This document shows, piece by piece, positions 6,017 through 13,008 of a stretch of DNA of 13,008 nt (positions are counted from its first letter, which is position 1; each line of letters starts with the position of its first letter). The stretch lies in the NCBI GenBank assembly GCA_945878515.1, contig CAMCTL010000097.1:1-13008 (forward strand), read 5' to 3'. The position numbers and the translations under genes were made by a program. The notes beneath the pieces are model-generated. The model had not been told where the DNA came from, made no database searches, and saw only the letters and a program-made list of their open reading frames with translations. This DNA is from Flavobacterium psychrophilum. Its GTDB lineage: Bacteria > Bacteroidota > Bacteroidia > Flavobacteriales > Flavobacteriaceae.

Positions 6017-6939
6017 TAGTCATTGATTAGTTTGATAATTCTGTTGAAATCCTCTTCAGAATGAAACGGAATCGTGATTTTACCTTTGCCATTTCCTGCT
6101 ACTTTAACTTCCACTTTTGTTCCGAAGTATGAATTAAAAGTGTTTTTATGATCTTCTTTAATTTCAAACGAGGTTGTTTTTTTTGGGGTTGCAGCTCCGC
6201 TTTGTTCGGCTTCGTCGCTAGTTGGCTTTAAACTTTCTTGGTAGTTTTTGACCAAAGTTTCTGTTTCTCGAACCGATAAATTTTGACTTACAATTTTTTG
6301 GTAAATATCAGCTTGAATGTCTTGATTTTCAATATTGATTATCGCTCGACCGTGACCCATACTGATAAATCCGTCTCTAATTCCAGTTTGAATAACTGGG
6401 TCTAATTTCAGAAGTCGCAAATAATTGGCAATCGTTGATCGTTTTTTTCCAACACGTTCGCTCATTTGCTCTTGTGTCAACTGAATTTCGTCTATCAATC
6501 GTTGGTATGAAAGCGCAATTTCTATAGGATCTAAATCATGGCGTTGAATGTTTTCAACCAATGCCATTATTAAAGATTCGTTGTCGTTTGCAATTCTTAT
6601 GTAAGCGGGAACAGTTGTCAATCCTACTAAAGTTGAAGCACGAAGACGGCGTTCTCCCGAAATTAATTGATATTTGTTGAAGTCTAATTTCCGAACAGTA
6701 ATGGGTTGAATTACACCTAATTCTTTGATAGAACTAGCTAATTCTCTTAATGATTCTTCGTTAAAATTACTTCTCGGTTGAAAAGGATTGATTTCAATAG
6801 CCTCTATTTCGAGTTCTATAATATTGCCAACTACTTTATCTGCATTTTTATCGTTTACAGAGTTTATGTCGTTTTCTGGATCTTTTAATAATGCCGATAA
6901 TCCTCTTCCTAATGCTTGTTTTTTTAATGCTTGTGCCAT
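6016..6939 (-). CDS. parB: Chromosome-partitioning protein ParB
   Basis: ParB is a CTP-dependent DNA clamp that loads at parS sites and, with ParA, segregates chromosome origins. The order of domains is standard for 307 residues. An N-terminal ParA-contact peptide contains K-Q-A-L-G-R-G-L-S-A-L-L (7-18). The CTP-binding ParB/Srx domain spans about 40-135, with N51-P-F-Q-P-R, GERRLRAS (95-102) and the E-N-I-Q-R box (129-133). The helix-turn-helix is at about 154-178 (TQEQMSERVGKKRSTIANYL). A low-complexity linker (about 225-255) leads to a C-terminal dimerisation domain ending in FNRIIKLIND. It starts 5 bases after parA and its stop overlaps the next gene's GTG, so the three are co-transcribed. 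No parS-like 16-mer (TGTTTCACGTGAAACA or near variant) is visible in this window. Confidence 0.97.
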   Translation of the reverse strand: MAQALKKQALGRGLSALLKDPENDINSVNDKNADKVVGNIIELEIEAIEINPFQPRSNFNEESLRELASSIKELGVIQPITVRKLDFNKYQLISGERRLRASTLVGLTTVPAYIRIANDNESLIMALVENIQRHDLDPIEIALSYQRLIDEIQLTQEQMSERVGKKRSTIANYLRLLKLDPVIQTGIRDGFISMGHGRAIINIENQDIQADIYQKIVSQNLSVRETETLVKNYQESLKPTSDEAEQSGAATPKKTTSFEIKEDHKNTFNSYFGTKVEVKVAGNGKGKITIPFHSEEDFNRIIKLIND

Positions 6940-6944
6940 AAAAA

Positions 6945-7712
6945 TTATTTGCTGTTTTTCTTTATAATTTCGTGCGCCAATTGCAGATAATTATCAGCTC
7001 CTTTACTCGTAGCGTCATAGTTAATAATGCTTTCGCCAAAACTTGGTGCTTCACTCAGTTTTACATTTCTTTGAATAATTGTGTCAAAAACCATATCGTT
7101 AAAATGTTTTTGAACCTCTTCGACCACTTGATTGGACAAACGCAATCGCGAATCAAACATGGTCAAAAGAAGCCCTTCGATATCTAACTCTGGATTGTGG
7201 ATTTTTTGAATACTTTTTATTGTATTTAATAATTTCCCTAATCCTTCTAGTGCAAAATATTCGCACTGAATTGGAATAATTACAGAATCAGCTGCAGTTA
7301 AAGCATTTAGAGTCAGTAATCCAAGTGACGGAGCACAATCAATAAGGATATAGTCATAATCGTCTTTAATGGTTTCCAATGCTTTTTTGAGCATATATTC
7401 TCTTTCAGGTTTATCGACCAATTCGATTTCTATCGCCACTAGGTCAATGTGAGAAGGAATCACATCAACGTTTGGAGCAGTACATTTTACAATAGCTTGT
7501 AGTGGAGTTTGGCTATGTTCAATAATTTGATAGGTTCCAATTTCTACCGTATTCACATCCAGACCCAAACCTGAACTAGCATTCGCTTGAGGATCAGCAT
7601 CTATTAATAGTACTTTTTTTTCTAAAACACCCAAAGATGCGGCTAGATTTACTGTTGTCGTCGTCTTTCCAACACCGCCTTTTTGATTAGCAATCGCAAT
7701 AATTTTGCCCAT
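6945..7712 (-). CDS. parA: Chromosome-partitioning ATPase ParA (Soj)
   Basis: This 255-residue ParA/MinD-superfamily ATPase forms ATP dimers on the nucleoid; ParB stimulates hydrolysis, which drives movement of the ParB-bound origin. The deviant Walker A box KGGVGKTT lies at residues 11-18 with both signature lysines. LLIDADPQ (35-42) is the A' motif, and the segment YILIDCAPSLG carries the Walker B aspartate. The length fits chromosomal Soj-type proteins without the extra N-terminal DNA-binding domain of many plasmid ParAs, so this is a chromosomal partition gene rather than a plasmid remnant. It is the first gene of the minus-strand group, and the ATG at 7712 is directly followed by the conserved G-K-I-I-A-I-A-N-Q. 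Upstream, a poor TAnnTTTG match (TATTTTTA, complement of 7735-7742) is the best promoter element I can find for it. Confidence 0.97.
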   Translation of the reverse strand: MGKIIAIANQKGGVGKTTTTVNLAASLGVLEKKVLLIDADPQANASSGLGLDVNTVEIGTYQIIEHSQTPLQAIVKCTAPNVDVIPSHIDLVAIEIELVDKPEREYMLKKALETIKDDYDYILIDCAPSLGLLTLNALTAADSVIIPIQCEYFALEGLGKLLNTIKSIQKIHNPELDIEGLLLTMFDSRLRLSNQVVEEVQKHFNDMVFDTIIQRNVKLSEAPSFGESIINYDATSKGADNYLQLAHEIIKKNSK

Positions 7713-7890
7713 TTGTTTTCTAAATTTTGAACGGTAAAAATACGATTAATTATGGTTTCTGAAAATCTATTATGTTAACATTTGTTTCTTATTTGAATAG
7801 TAGTGGTTTTTTTTATAATTTTTTGGATTGTGTTATAAATTTAAAGTAAACTTCCAAAATGATTTTAGAAATAAAATTTAAAATCTTAAG

Positions 7891-7921
7891 TTGATAATTT
7901 ATAGATTTAGCAATACATTTA
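7891..7921 (+). promoter_or_regulatory. Putative Bacteroidota promoter for the polysaccharide operon
   Basis: A TTG at 7891-7893 and TACATTTA at 7914-7921 are separated by 20 bases. This fits the Bacteroidota primary-sigma pattern (TTG, 17-23 bases, TAnnTTTG) with only the last base of the -7 element different. It lies 34 bases upstream of the first glycosyltransferase start, in the 243-base divergent gap after parA. The rest of that gap is AT-rich with no ORF. Confidence 0.5.
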
Positions 7922-7941
7922 CCGCATTATAATTGTATTGC
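7910..7941. promoter_or_regulatory. Perfect 8-bp dyad overlapping the promoter (candidate operator or leader hairpin)
   Basis: GCAATACA (7910-7917) and TGTATTGC (7934-7941) are exact reverse complements separated by 16 bases. The left arm covers the first half of the putative -7 element, and the right arm ends 14 bases before the ATG at 7956. It could bind a dimeric regulator. As RNA, the left arm would not be included if transcription starts near 7928, so a DNA operator is more plausible than a leader hairpin. Confidence 0.4.
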
Positions 7942-7955
7942 AATAACAAATTATC

Positions 7956-9074
7956 ATGACTTTTGCCATTATCACTCATGTTCCGCACATACTCGAACAG
8001 AATCATTATTTTGCTTATGGTCCTTATGTCAGGGAAATGAATATATGGTCAAAATTTGTTGATAAATTACTGATTGTTGCCCCGAGTTCAAATGCAAAGA
8101 AAAGTCCTATAGATATTTGTTATAAACATGTAGATATTGATTTTGTTGCTATCGAAAGCTTTGACATTTTGAATCCGAAGGCAGTTTTGAAGACAATGTT
8201 ATGTATTCCAAAAGTAAGTTGGAAGATTTTTTTGACGATGAAAAAAGCAGATCACATTCATTTGAGATGTCCAGGAAATATTGGTTTAATTGGATGTTTA
8301 ATTCAAATTTTCTTTCCTAATAAACCTAAAACAGCTAAATATGCTGGAAATTGGGATTTAAAATCAAGGCAACCTATGTCTTACAGATTACAAAAATGGA
8401 TTTTAAGTTCCACTTTTTTAACTCGAAACATGCAAGTTTTGGTATATGGCGAATGGGAAAAAAGTTCTAAAAACATTAAACCATTTTTTACAGCAACATA
8501 CAACGAATCTGACAAATCTCCTATTATACCAAAAGATTTAAAAAGTCAAGTTTGTTTTGTTTTTGTAGGCGCTTTGGTTTCAGGAAAAAATCCGCTATAT
8601 GCCGTTCAAATGATTGAAATGTTATTTAGTAAAGGTTATAACGTTACATTAGAATTATTTGGAGAAGGCGCTGAACGGAAAATTTTAGAAGATTATATAA
8701 GTAAAAATCACTTAGACAATATCGTTTTTTTAAGAGGGAATCAAACGCAAGAAGTGGTTACTCAAGCATTTGAGAACAGTCATTTTACTATGTTGCCGTC
8801 CGAAAGTGAGGGTTGGCCAAAAGCTATTGCTGAAGGAATGTTTTGGGGTTGTGTTCCTGTGGCTACAAAAGTTTCCTGTGTGCCGTTTATGCTCGATTAT
8901 GGTAGCAGAGGTGTTTTGCTAGAATTCAATTTACTTGATGATGTACAACAAATTGAAGTTCTTTTACATGAAAAAATTCGTTATAACATGATGAGTCAAA
9001 AAGCGAGTGATTGGTCCAGAAAATATACAATGGATTTTTTCGAAACAGAAATTAAAAAACTAGTGTCTAGATGA
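7956..9074 (+). CDS. Glycosyltransferase, GT4-like (GT-B fold)
   Basis: This 372-residue cytoplasmic sugar transferase most likely adds one sugar from a nucleotide donor to a lipid-linked surface-polysaccharide unit. The C-terminal donor-binding domain (about 198-345) is typical of family GT4: the strand FVFVGALVSGKNP (201-213), LELFGEGAE (232-240), and the E-x7-E motif in SESEGWPKAIAEG, with Glu285 and Glu293. The N-terminal acceptor domain (starting AIITHVPHILEQNHYFAYGPYVREM) does not reveal the acceptor. No membrane span is evident. It opens the plus-strand polysaccharide operon, and its TGA overlaps the next gene's ATG by four bases (ATGA at 9071-9074), so translation is coupled. Sugar specificity cannot be inferred from the sequence. 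Confidence 0.9.
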   Translation: MTFAIITHVPHILEQNHYFAYGPYVREMNIWSKFVDKLLIVAPSSNAKKSPIDICYKHVDIDFVAIESFDILNPKAVLKTMLCIPKVSWKIFLTMKKADHIHLRCPGNIGLIGCLIQIFFPNKPKTAKYAGNWDLKSRQPMSYRLQKWILSSTFLTRNMQVLVYGEWEKSSKNIKPFFTATYNESDKSPIIPKDLKSQVCFVFVGALVSGKNPLYAVQMIEMLFSKGYNVTLELFGEGAERKILEDYISKNHLDNIVFLRGNQTQEVVTQAFENSHFTMLPSESEGWPKAIAEGMFWGCVPVATKVSCVPFMLDYGSRGVLLEFNLLDDVQQIEVLLHEKIRYNMMSQKASDWSRKYTMDFFETEIKKLVSR

Positions 9075-10144
9075 GAATTCTCCAAATTATAGATTCTCTT
9101 GACGCTGGCGGAGCTGAACGAATGGCTGTAAATTATGCCAATGCTCTTGCCAAGGAAGTTGAGTTTTCAGGTTTAGTAGCAACTCGAAAAGAAGGGCCGC
9201 TTTTTAATCAAATAAGCAAAAATGTTTCTTATTTATATTTGAACAAAAAGGGAACAATTGATTTAAAAGCCATTTTTGCACTGCGAAAATTTATAATCGA
9301 AAATAAGGTTGAAATCATTCACGCACATAGTACGTCTTTTTTCATAGCAATTTTACTAAAGTTGATTTACCCTAAAGTTAAAATTATTTGGCATGAACAT
9401 TATGGTGCAAGGGTCAACCAAGAAAGAAAAGAAAATTTAGCCCTTTTTTTCAGTTCATTTTTTTTCTCTTATGTATTTGTTGTTAATCACCAATTAGAAA
9501 ATTGGGTAAGAATAAAATTAATGATAAGTAACGTATCTTATGTTCCTAACTTTGCAGTATCGGATGTTAACCATTCCGACCTAACCTTATTAAAGGGAAA
9601 TTCCAACAAACGAATAATTTGTTTAGCAAATCTTAAAAACCCAAAAAATCATTTTGCATTGTTAAGTGCTTTTAATGAAATAAAATTATACGATTTTGGG
9701 TGGAGTTTGCATTTAGTAGGTAAAGATTATAATGATGAATATTCTAACGACCTAAAAAACTTCATAAAGAATAATGCCTTACAGAACAGTATTTTTTTGT
9801 ATGATTCGCAAAATGACATTCAAAATATTTTATTACAAGCTACAATCGGAGTATTATGTTCAACCGATGAGGGTTTCCCTGTTAGCCTCCTTGAATATGG
9901 TTTAGCTAAATTAGCAGTAGTTTCAACTAACGTTGGTTATTGCTCAGAAATTGTTAAAGATAATTTTAGTGGGCTTTTATTTGACCCATTGATTAATAAT
10001 GAAATTCAAAAACAACTTCAAAAAATAACTTTAGATAGTGTTCAAAGAGAAGTTTTTGCAATAAATTTGAATAAATTAGTTTTGAATGAATACTCATTAG
10101 AGAAAGGCATTCAATTGCTAATTTCAAAATACAATTTGCTTTAA
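9071..10144 (+). CDS. Glycosyltransferase, GT4 family (GT-B fold)
   Basis: This 357-residue glycosyltransferase is predicted to extend the same lipid-linked oligosaccharide as its neighbour. The N-terminal domain begins MRILQIIDSLDAGGAERMAV, the classic G-G-A-E-R/K loop after the first strand (GGAERM, residues 13-18), followed by EIIHAHST (81-88) and IIWHEHYG (105-112), as in GT4 enzymes. The C-terminal domain has ICLANLKNPKNH (183-194) and the E-x7-E motif in STDEGFPVSLLEYG, with Glu267 and Glu275, then VVSTNVGYCSEIV. It starts inside the last codons of the preceding gene and is followed after 11 bases by the polymerase-like gene, so all three share a transcript. The donor and acceptor are unknown. 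Confidence 0.93.
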   Translation: MRILQIIDSLDAGGAERMAVNYANALAKEVEFSGLVATRKEGPLFNQISKNVSYLYLNKKGTIDLKAIFALRKFIIENKVEIIHAHSTSFFIAILLKLIYPKVKIIWHEHYGARVNQERKENLALFFSSFFFSYVFVVNHQLENWVRIKLMISNVSYVPNFAVSDVNHSDLTLLKGNSNKRIICLANLKNPKNHFALLSAFNEIKLYDFGWSLHLVGKDYNDEYSNDLKNFIKNNALQNSIFLYDSQNDIQNILLQATIGVLCSTDEGFPVSLLEYGLAKLAVVSTNVGYCSEIVKDNFSGLLFDPLINNEIQKQLQKITLDSVQREVFAINLNKLVLNEYSLEKGIQLLISKYNLL

Positions 10145-10155
10145 AAATAAATACT

Positions 10156-11502
10156 ATGACTAAAGACGACATATTCTATTTTCAAATAGTTCTTTTTCAT
10201 GTGGCAATTGGGTTCTTAGTATTCTTGTTTCCTTTTTTTTCAAAAATATATGGTTTTGCTATATTTATTATAGGCCCGTTATATATTATCAAGACACAAA
10301 ACAAAAATAATGAGGCCTTGATAGCCGCTGCCTATATAGTTGGAAGTGAGGTTTTTTTAAGGATGACTGGCGGAAATCCTTTATACGAGGTTTCCAAGTA
10401 TGCAGTGATGGTTTTTATTCTTATTGGGATGTACTTTAGCGGATTTTCAAAAAATGCTACTCCTTATTTTATTTTTATATTGTTATTGATTCCAGGCGTT
10501 GTAATTTCCACTTTTGTTTTAAATTATGACACAGATATTAAAAATGCAATTGCATTTAATATTTCAGGTCCTATTTGTTTAGCCTTTGCCTCCGTCTATA
10601 CCTTTAGGCGAAAGATTCCTATTGATGAGATGAATTCAATACTTCTTGCTATGGGTTTGCCAATTGTAACCTGCATGACCTACTTAACTTTTTATACGCC
10701 AAACATTAGGGATATTGTAACAAGTACCCAGTCGAATTTTGCAACGTCGGGAGGGTTTGGACCTAATCAGGTTGCTACTATTCTTGGACTAGGTATGTTT
10801 ATTTTTGTTTCAAGAATAATTTTGGAATCCAAAACAAAATATACAGTTATCATCAATTTGATAGTTGCACTTAATATAAGTTATCGTGGCATCATAACAT
10901 TTTCGAGAGGAGGCATGATTACTGGTTTATTAATGATTATTTTATTAATTTTATTTTTGTACATGAAATCTAATTTTAATGGACGAGTGAAATTAAATTA
11001 TTTAATTGTACTGCTAATTTTAACTATGATTGTGACTTGGGGCTACTCTTCTTTTCAAACTAGCGGACTTATTGATAAACGGTATGCTAATCAAGATGCC
11101 ACTGGAAGAGAAAAAGAAAGTAGTTTTACAGGTAGAGAGGATCTTGCAAAAGGTGAAATAGATATTTTTTTGGCAAATCCACTTTTTGGAGTAGGCGTAG
11201 GTAAGGGTGTTGAGGTTAGACAAGCTGAAACAGGTGATGGCACTCTTTCTCATGACGAGATCACAAGAATGCTTGCCGAACACGGCACTTTGGGGATTAT
11301 AGGTTTGTTAATTTTATTTTTAACACCTTTATCATTGTTTGTAGAAAATAAGTTCAACATGTATTTATTATGTTTCGTTGTCTTTTGGTTTTTAACAATA
11401 AATCATGCGGCAATGAGAACAGCAGCGCCAGCATTTGTTTACTCCTTATCGTTATTAAATGTAAGTTTAGGTTCCAACTCTAAAAAAATCAAGTCCAATT
11501 GA
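10156..11502 (+). CDS. O-antigen polymerase/ligase family membrane protein (Wzy/WaaL-like)
   Basis: This 448-residue inner-membrane protein has roughly ten or more hydrophobic spans. It carries the Wzy_C/O-antigen ligase pattern: GFGPNQVAT (200-208), the basic TFSRGGMITG (248-257) at the start of a span, a large periplasmic loop (about 297-372) containing FTGRED (324-329) and NPLFGVGVG (341-349), then SHDEITRMLAEHGTLG (365-380), which resembles the conserved H-N/D-x-x-x-x-x-L-A-E-x-G-x-x-G box after the loop. Such proteins join lipid-linked repeat units (Wzy) or transfer a glycan to an acceptor (WaaL, or protein O-glycosyl ligases); sequence alone does not separate these. Its place between glycosyltransferases and the initiating transferase favours a repeat-unit polymerase. 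The predicted hydrophobic profile is estimated by eye. Confidence 0.88.
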   Translation: MTKDDIFYFQIVLFHVAIGFLVFLFPFFSKIYGFAIFIIGPLYIIKTQNKNNEALIAAAYIVGSEVFLRMTGGNPLYEVSKYAVMVFILIGMYFSGFSKNATPYFIFILLLIPGVVISTFVLNYDTDIKNAIAFNISGPICLAFASVYTFRRKIPIDEMNSILLAMGLPIVTCMTYLTFYTPNIRDIVTSTQSNFATSGGFGPNQVATILGLGMFIFVSRIILESKTKYTVIINLIVALNISYRGIITFSRGGMITGLLMIILLILFLYMKSNFNGRVKLNYLIVLLILTMIVTWGYSSFQTSGLIDKRYANQDATGREKESSFTGREDLAKGEIDIFLANPLFGVGVGKGVEVRQAETGDGTLSHDEITRMLAEHGTLGIIGLLILFLTPLSLFVENKFNMYLLCFVVFWFLTINHAAMRTAAPAFVYSLSLLNVSLGSNSKKIKSN

Positions 11503-11563
11503 ACGATTGATATTGTTTAAAAGTCAAAAATATGAAGCGCAAAGATTTACGTGGTATATCGTC

Positions 11564-11607
11564 GATTTTTACTAGTTTTTTATCGGTTTTTTATAGTTTT
11601 TTTTAGA
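11564..11607. repeat. 11-bp-phased T-tract repeat (likely curved DNA)
   Basis: Four consecutive 11-base units can be read: GATTTTTACTA (11564-11574), GTTTTTTATCG (11575-11585), GTTTTTTATAG (11586-11596) and TTTTTTTTAGA (11597-11607). Runs of five or more T recur once per helical turn, the arrangement that bends DNA. The array ends 8 bases before the putative -7 element of the sugar transferase promoter, which is where an upstream activating or curved element would act. Confidence 0.65.
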
Positions 11608-11615
11608 TGATTGTT

Positions 11616-11623
11616 TAAGTTTG
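11616..11623 (+). promoter_or_regulatory. Putative -7 element of the sugar transferase promoter
   Basis: TAAGTTTG is a perfect match to the Bacteroidota TAnnTTTG element and lies 33 bases before the ATG at 11657. No TTG is found 17-23 bases upstream; the phased T-tracts occupy that place. This suggests the sugar transferase gene has its own promoter in the 154-base gap, possibly relying on the T-tracts or an activator. Confidence 0.5.
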
Positions 11624-11656
11624 CAATAATTGTAATTAACATTTAGTATTGTATTG

Positions 11657-13008
11657 ATGAATAAGAATAACAAAATACATTTCGAAGTCTCAGAAAGAAA
11701 AATTATTCTCAGAATTTTTGACGTTTTTTTTGTTGTTTTAGCCTTAAATTTTACCGGTCATTTTTTAGAATCACATTATTTAGAGACTTCAACAAAATAC
11801 TATTATTATACGCTGGTTTTTATTTTGTATTTAAATGGTTGTGGAGCAATTTTCGAAATGTATAATTTGCAAGTTGCAAGTAATCAATTTAAAGTATTAA
11901 AGAGTACGATTTTAACGGCCTCAACTGCGGTTTTATTTTATTTATTAACTCCTTATTTTTCAGCTGAGCTACCTGCAAATAGATTTGAAATTTTAATATT
12001 TTATTTTACGGTACTTTTTACTTTGATTCTGTGGAGAATTTTTTACGTTAAATTCTTGGCCTCGAGTCGGTTTGTACAAAATGTTCTAATTGTTTGCAAT
12101 AGTAATCAAGTTGAAGAATTAATTGCTGATCTAGAGAATTCAGATCCTCATTATAGAATTATGGCCTATGTAGATTCCAGCACATCTAACAACGAAGTTA
12201 TTGATTATAAACGTGTAAAACAGGTACAGATCGATGATTTAGCTTCATTTATTAAAAAAAATAAATTATTTGAAATTGTTGTCGCTTCTCAAAATTCTGA
12301 AGAAATTACAGCAGATTTGTATATTCAGTTGCTTCATTTGTTAGAAACTGGAAATACTATTCGAGAGTATAGTAAAGTATACGAAGACAAAGCACAACGC
12401 ATTCCCATTCAGCTTATAAGTAGAGACTTCTACAAGTATTTCCCATTTAATCGTAGCAATAATAATCAGCTTTATTTGCTGGTTGTCAAGATAATGGAAA
12501 CTTTCATTTCTATTATTGGATTATTTTTTGGAGTGCTATTAATTCCTTTTATCCTTATTGGAAATGTTTTCGGAAATCGAGGAAAACTATTTTACACACA
12601 AGAGAGAATAGGTAAACATGGTAAAACATTCCAAATACTAAAATTTCGTACAATGTTAGACAACGCTGAGAAAGCTGGCGCGGTTTTTTCAAATTCAAAT
12701 GATGTAAGGATTACACCTTTTGGGAAATTTTTGAGAAAAACTAGAATTGATGAATTTCCCCAATTCGTCAATATTTTGAAAGGTCAAATGGGAGTAATTG
12801 GTCCAAGGCCAGAAAGACCGTTTTTTGTTGATGAAATTTCTGCAATTATGCCTTTTTATCAAACTCGCCACGTTATTAAACCTGGGCTTACAGGCTGGGC
12901 TCAAGTTAATTATTCTTATGGTGAATCGATAGAAGATAGTTTGATAAAACTGCAGTATGATTTATATTATATCAAACATCGCAGTATATTCTTAGATTTG
13001 AATATTAC
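11657..13008 (+). CDS. Initiating polyprenyl-phosphate sugar phosphotransferase (3' end outside window)
   Basis: This enzyme transfers a sugar-1-phosphate from a nucleotide sugar to undecaprenyl phosphate at the inner membrane, the first step of exopolysaccharide, capsule or O-antigen units. The 450 whole codons present run off the right edge; in this family usually only some 15-25 residues remain. Hydrophobic segments at about 17-37, 50-65, 84-101 and 111-134 are followed by a cytoplasmic domain (about 140-265, QNVLIVCNSN...). A further membrane segment (273-305) precedes the bacterial sugar transferase domain: FYTQERIGKHGKTFQILKFRTM (312-333, first motif), R363-I-D-E-F-P-Q with the Asp-Glu pair (365-366), GPRPERP (382-388) and PGLTGWAQVNY (409-419). 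It belongs to the WcaJ/WbaP-like class with an N-terminal membrane region. I translated it directly from 11657; no frameshift appears. The sugar is unknown. Confidence 0.95.
   Translation, partial: MNKNNKIHFEVSERKIILRIFDVFFVVLALNFTGHFLESHYLETSTKYYYYTLVFILYLNGCGAIFEMYNLQVASNQFKVLKSTILTASTAVLFYLLTPYFSAELPANRFEILIFYFTVLFTLILWRIFYVKFLASSRFVQNVLIVCNSNQVEELIADLENSDPHYRIMAYVDSSTSNNEVIDYKRVKQVQIDDLASFIKKNKLFEIVVASQNSEEITADLYIQLLHLLETGNTIREYSKVYEDKAQRIPIQLISRDFYKYFPFNRSNNNQLYLLVVKIMETFISIIGLFFGVLLIPFILIGNVFGNRGKLFYTQERIGKHGKTFQILKFRTMLDNAEKAGAVFSNSNDVRITPFGKFLRKTRIDEFPQFVNILKGQMGVIGPRPERPFFVDEISAIMPFYQTRHVIKPGLTGWAQVNYSYGESIEDSLIKLQYDLYYIKHRSIFLDLNI

Noticed and set aside
6945..7712. parA/parB as remnants of an integrated plasmid
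   Set aside because: ParA lacks the N-terminal extension of many plasmid types, both proteins are full length, and they sit among housekeeping genes in an order typical of flavobacterial chromosomes.
6016..7955. A parS centromere site near parAB
   Set aside because: I scanned for TGTTTCACGTGAAACA-like palindromes in and around the two genes and saw none. A computed search allowing mismatches over the whole chromosome would settle where parS lies.
11532..11606. 24-codon ORF (starts MKRKDLRGISS) between the polymerase-like gene and the sugar transferase
   Set aside because: More than half is encoded by the T-tract repeat, giving Phe/Ser-rich sequence by default. It lies upstream of the likely promoter and has no supporting start signal.
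12695..12904. 69-codon minus-strand frame
   Set aside because: It lies wholly inside the catalytic domain of the sugar transferase, whose motifs are unmistakable on the plus strand.

Overview
The window looks like chromosomal DNA of a Bacteroidota bacterium, most likely Flavobacterium or a close relative. The grounds are strong AT richness, genes without Shine-Dalgarno sequences, TAnnTTTG-type promoter elements, the gene order parA-parB-DUF5683-dapB-lepB-wbqC, and AT-rich intergenic repeats of a kind common in flavobacteria. The taxonomic assignment is inferred from gene content and style, not from a marker gene.

Layout. Positions 1-542 (+) hold the 3' end of a larger protein with a C-terminal rubredoxin domain. 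A 267-base gap with nested inverted repeats follows, then a hotdog acyl-CoA thioesterase (810-1358, +). A small uncharacterised gene with a GTG start faces it (1506-1868, -). Next come six co-directional minus-strand genes read from 7712 down to 2111: parA, parB, a DUF5683 membrane protein, dapB, lepB and a WbqC-family gene. The first three are almost certainly one transcript (5-base gap, then a 1-base stop/start overlap). The last three are separated by 69-133-base gaps filled with repeats. Together they cover chromosome partition, a cell-envelope protein, lysine/diaminopimelate synthesis and protein secretion.

At 7713-7955 the strand switches, and a surface-polysaccharide locus reads rightward to the window edge. 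It contains two GT4-type glycosyltransferases with a 4-base overlap, an O-antigen polymerase/ligase-like membrane protein, and an initiating polyprenyl-phosphate sugar transferase cut off at 13008. The sugar transferase would load the first sugar on the lipid carrier, the glycosyltransferases would extend the unit, and the Wzy-like protein would polymerise or transfer it. No flippase or export protein is inside the window.

No RNA gene, CRISPR array, insertion sequence or phage gene is visible, and no gene-free stretch exceeds 300 bases. I see no convincing new multi-gene system. The most interesting signals are non-coding: 11-base-phased T-tracts next to a perfect TAnnTTTG element upstream of the sugar transferase (11564-11623), a perfect 8-bp dyad overlapping the likely promoter of the polysaccharide operon (7910-7941), and several repeat structures between the housekeeping genes.
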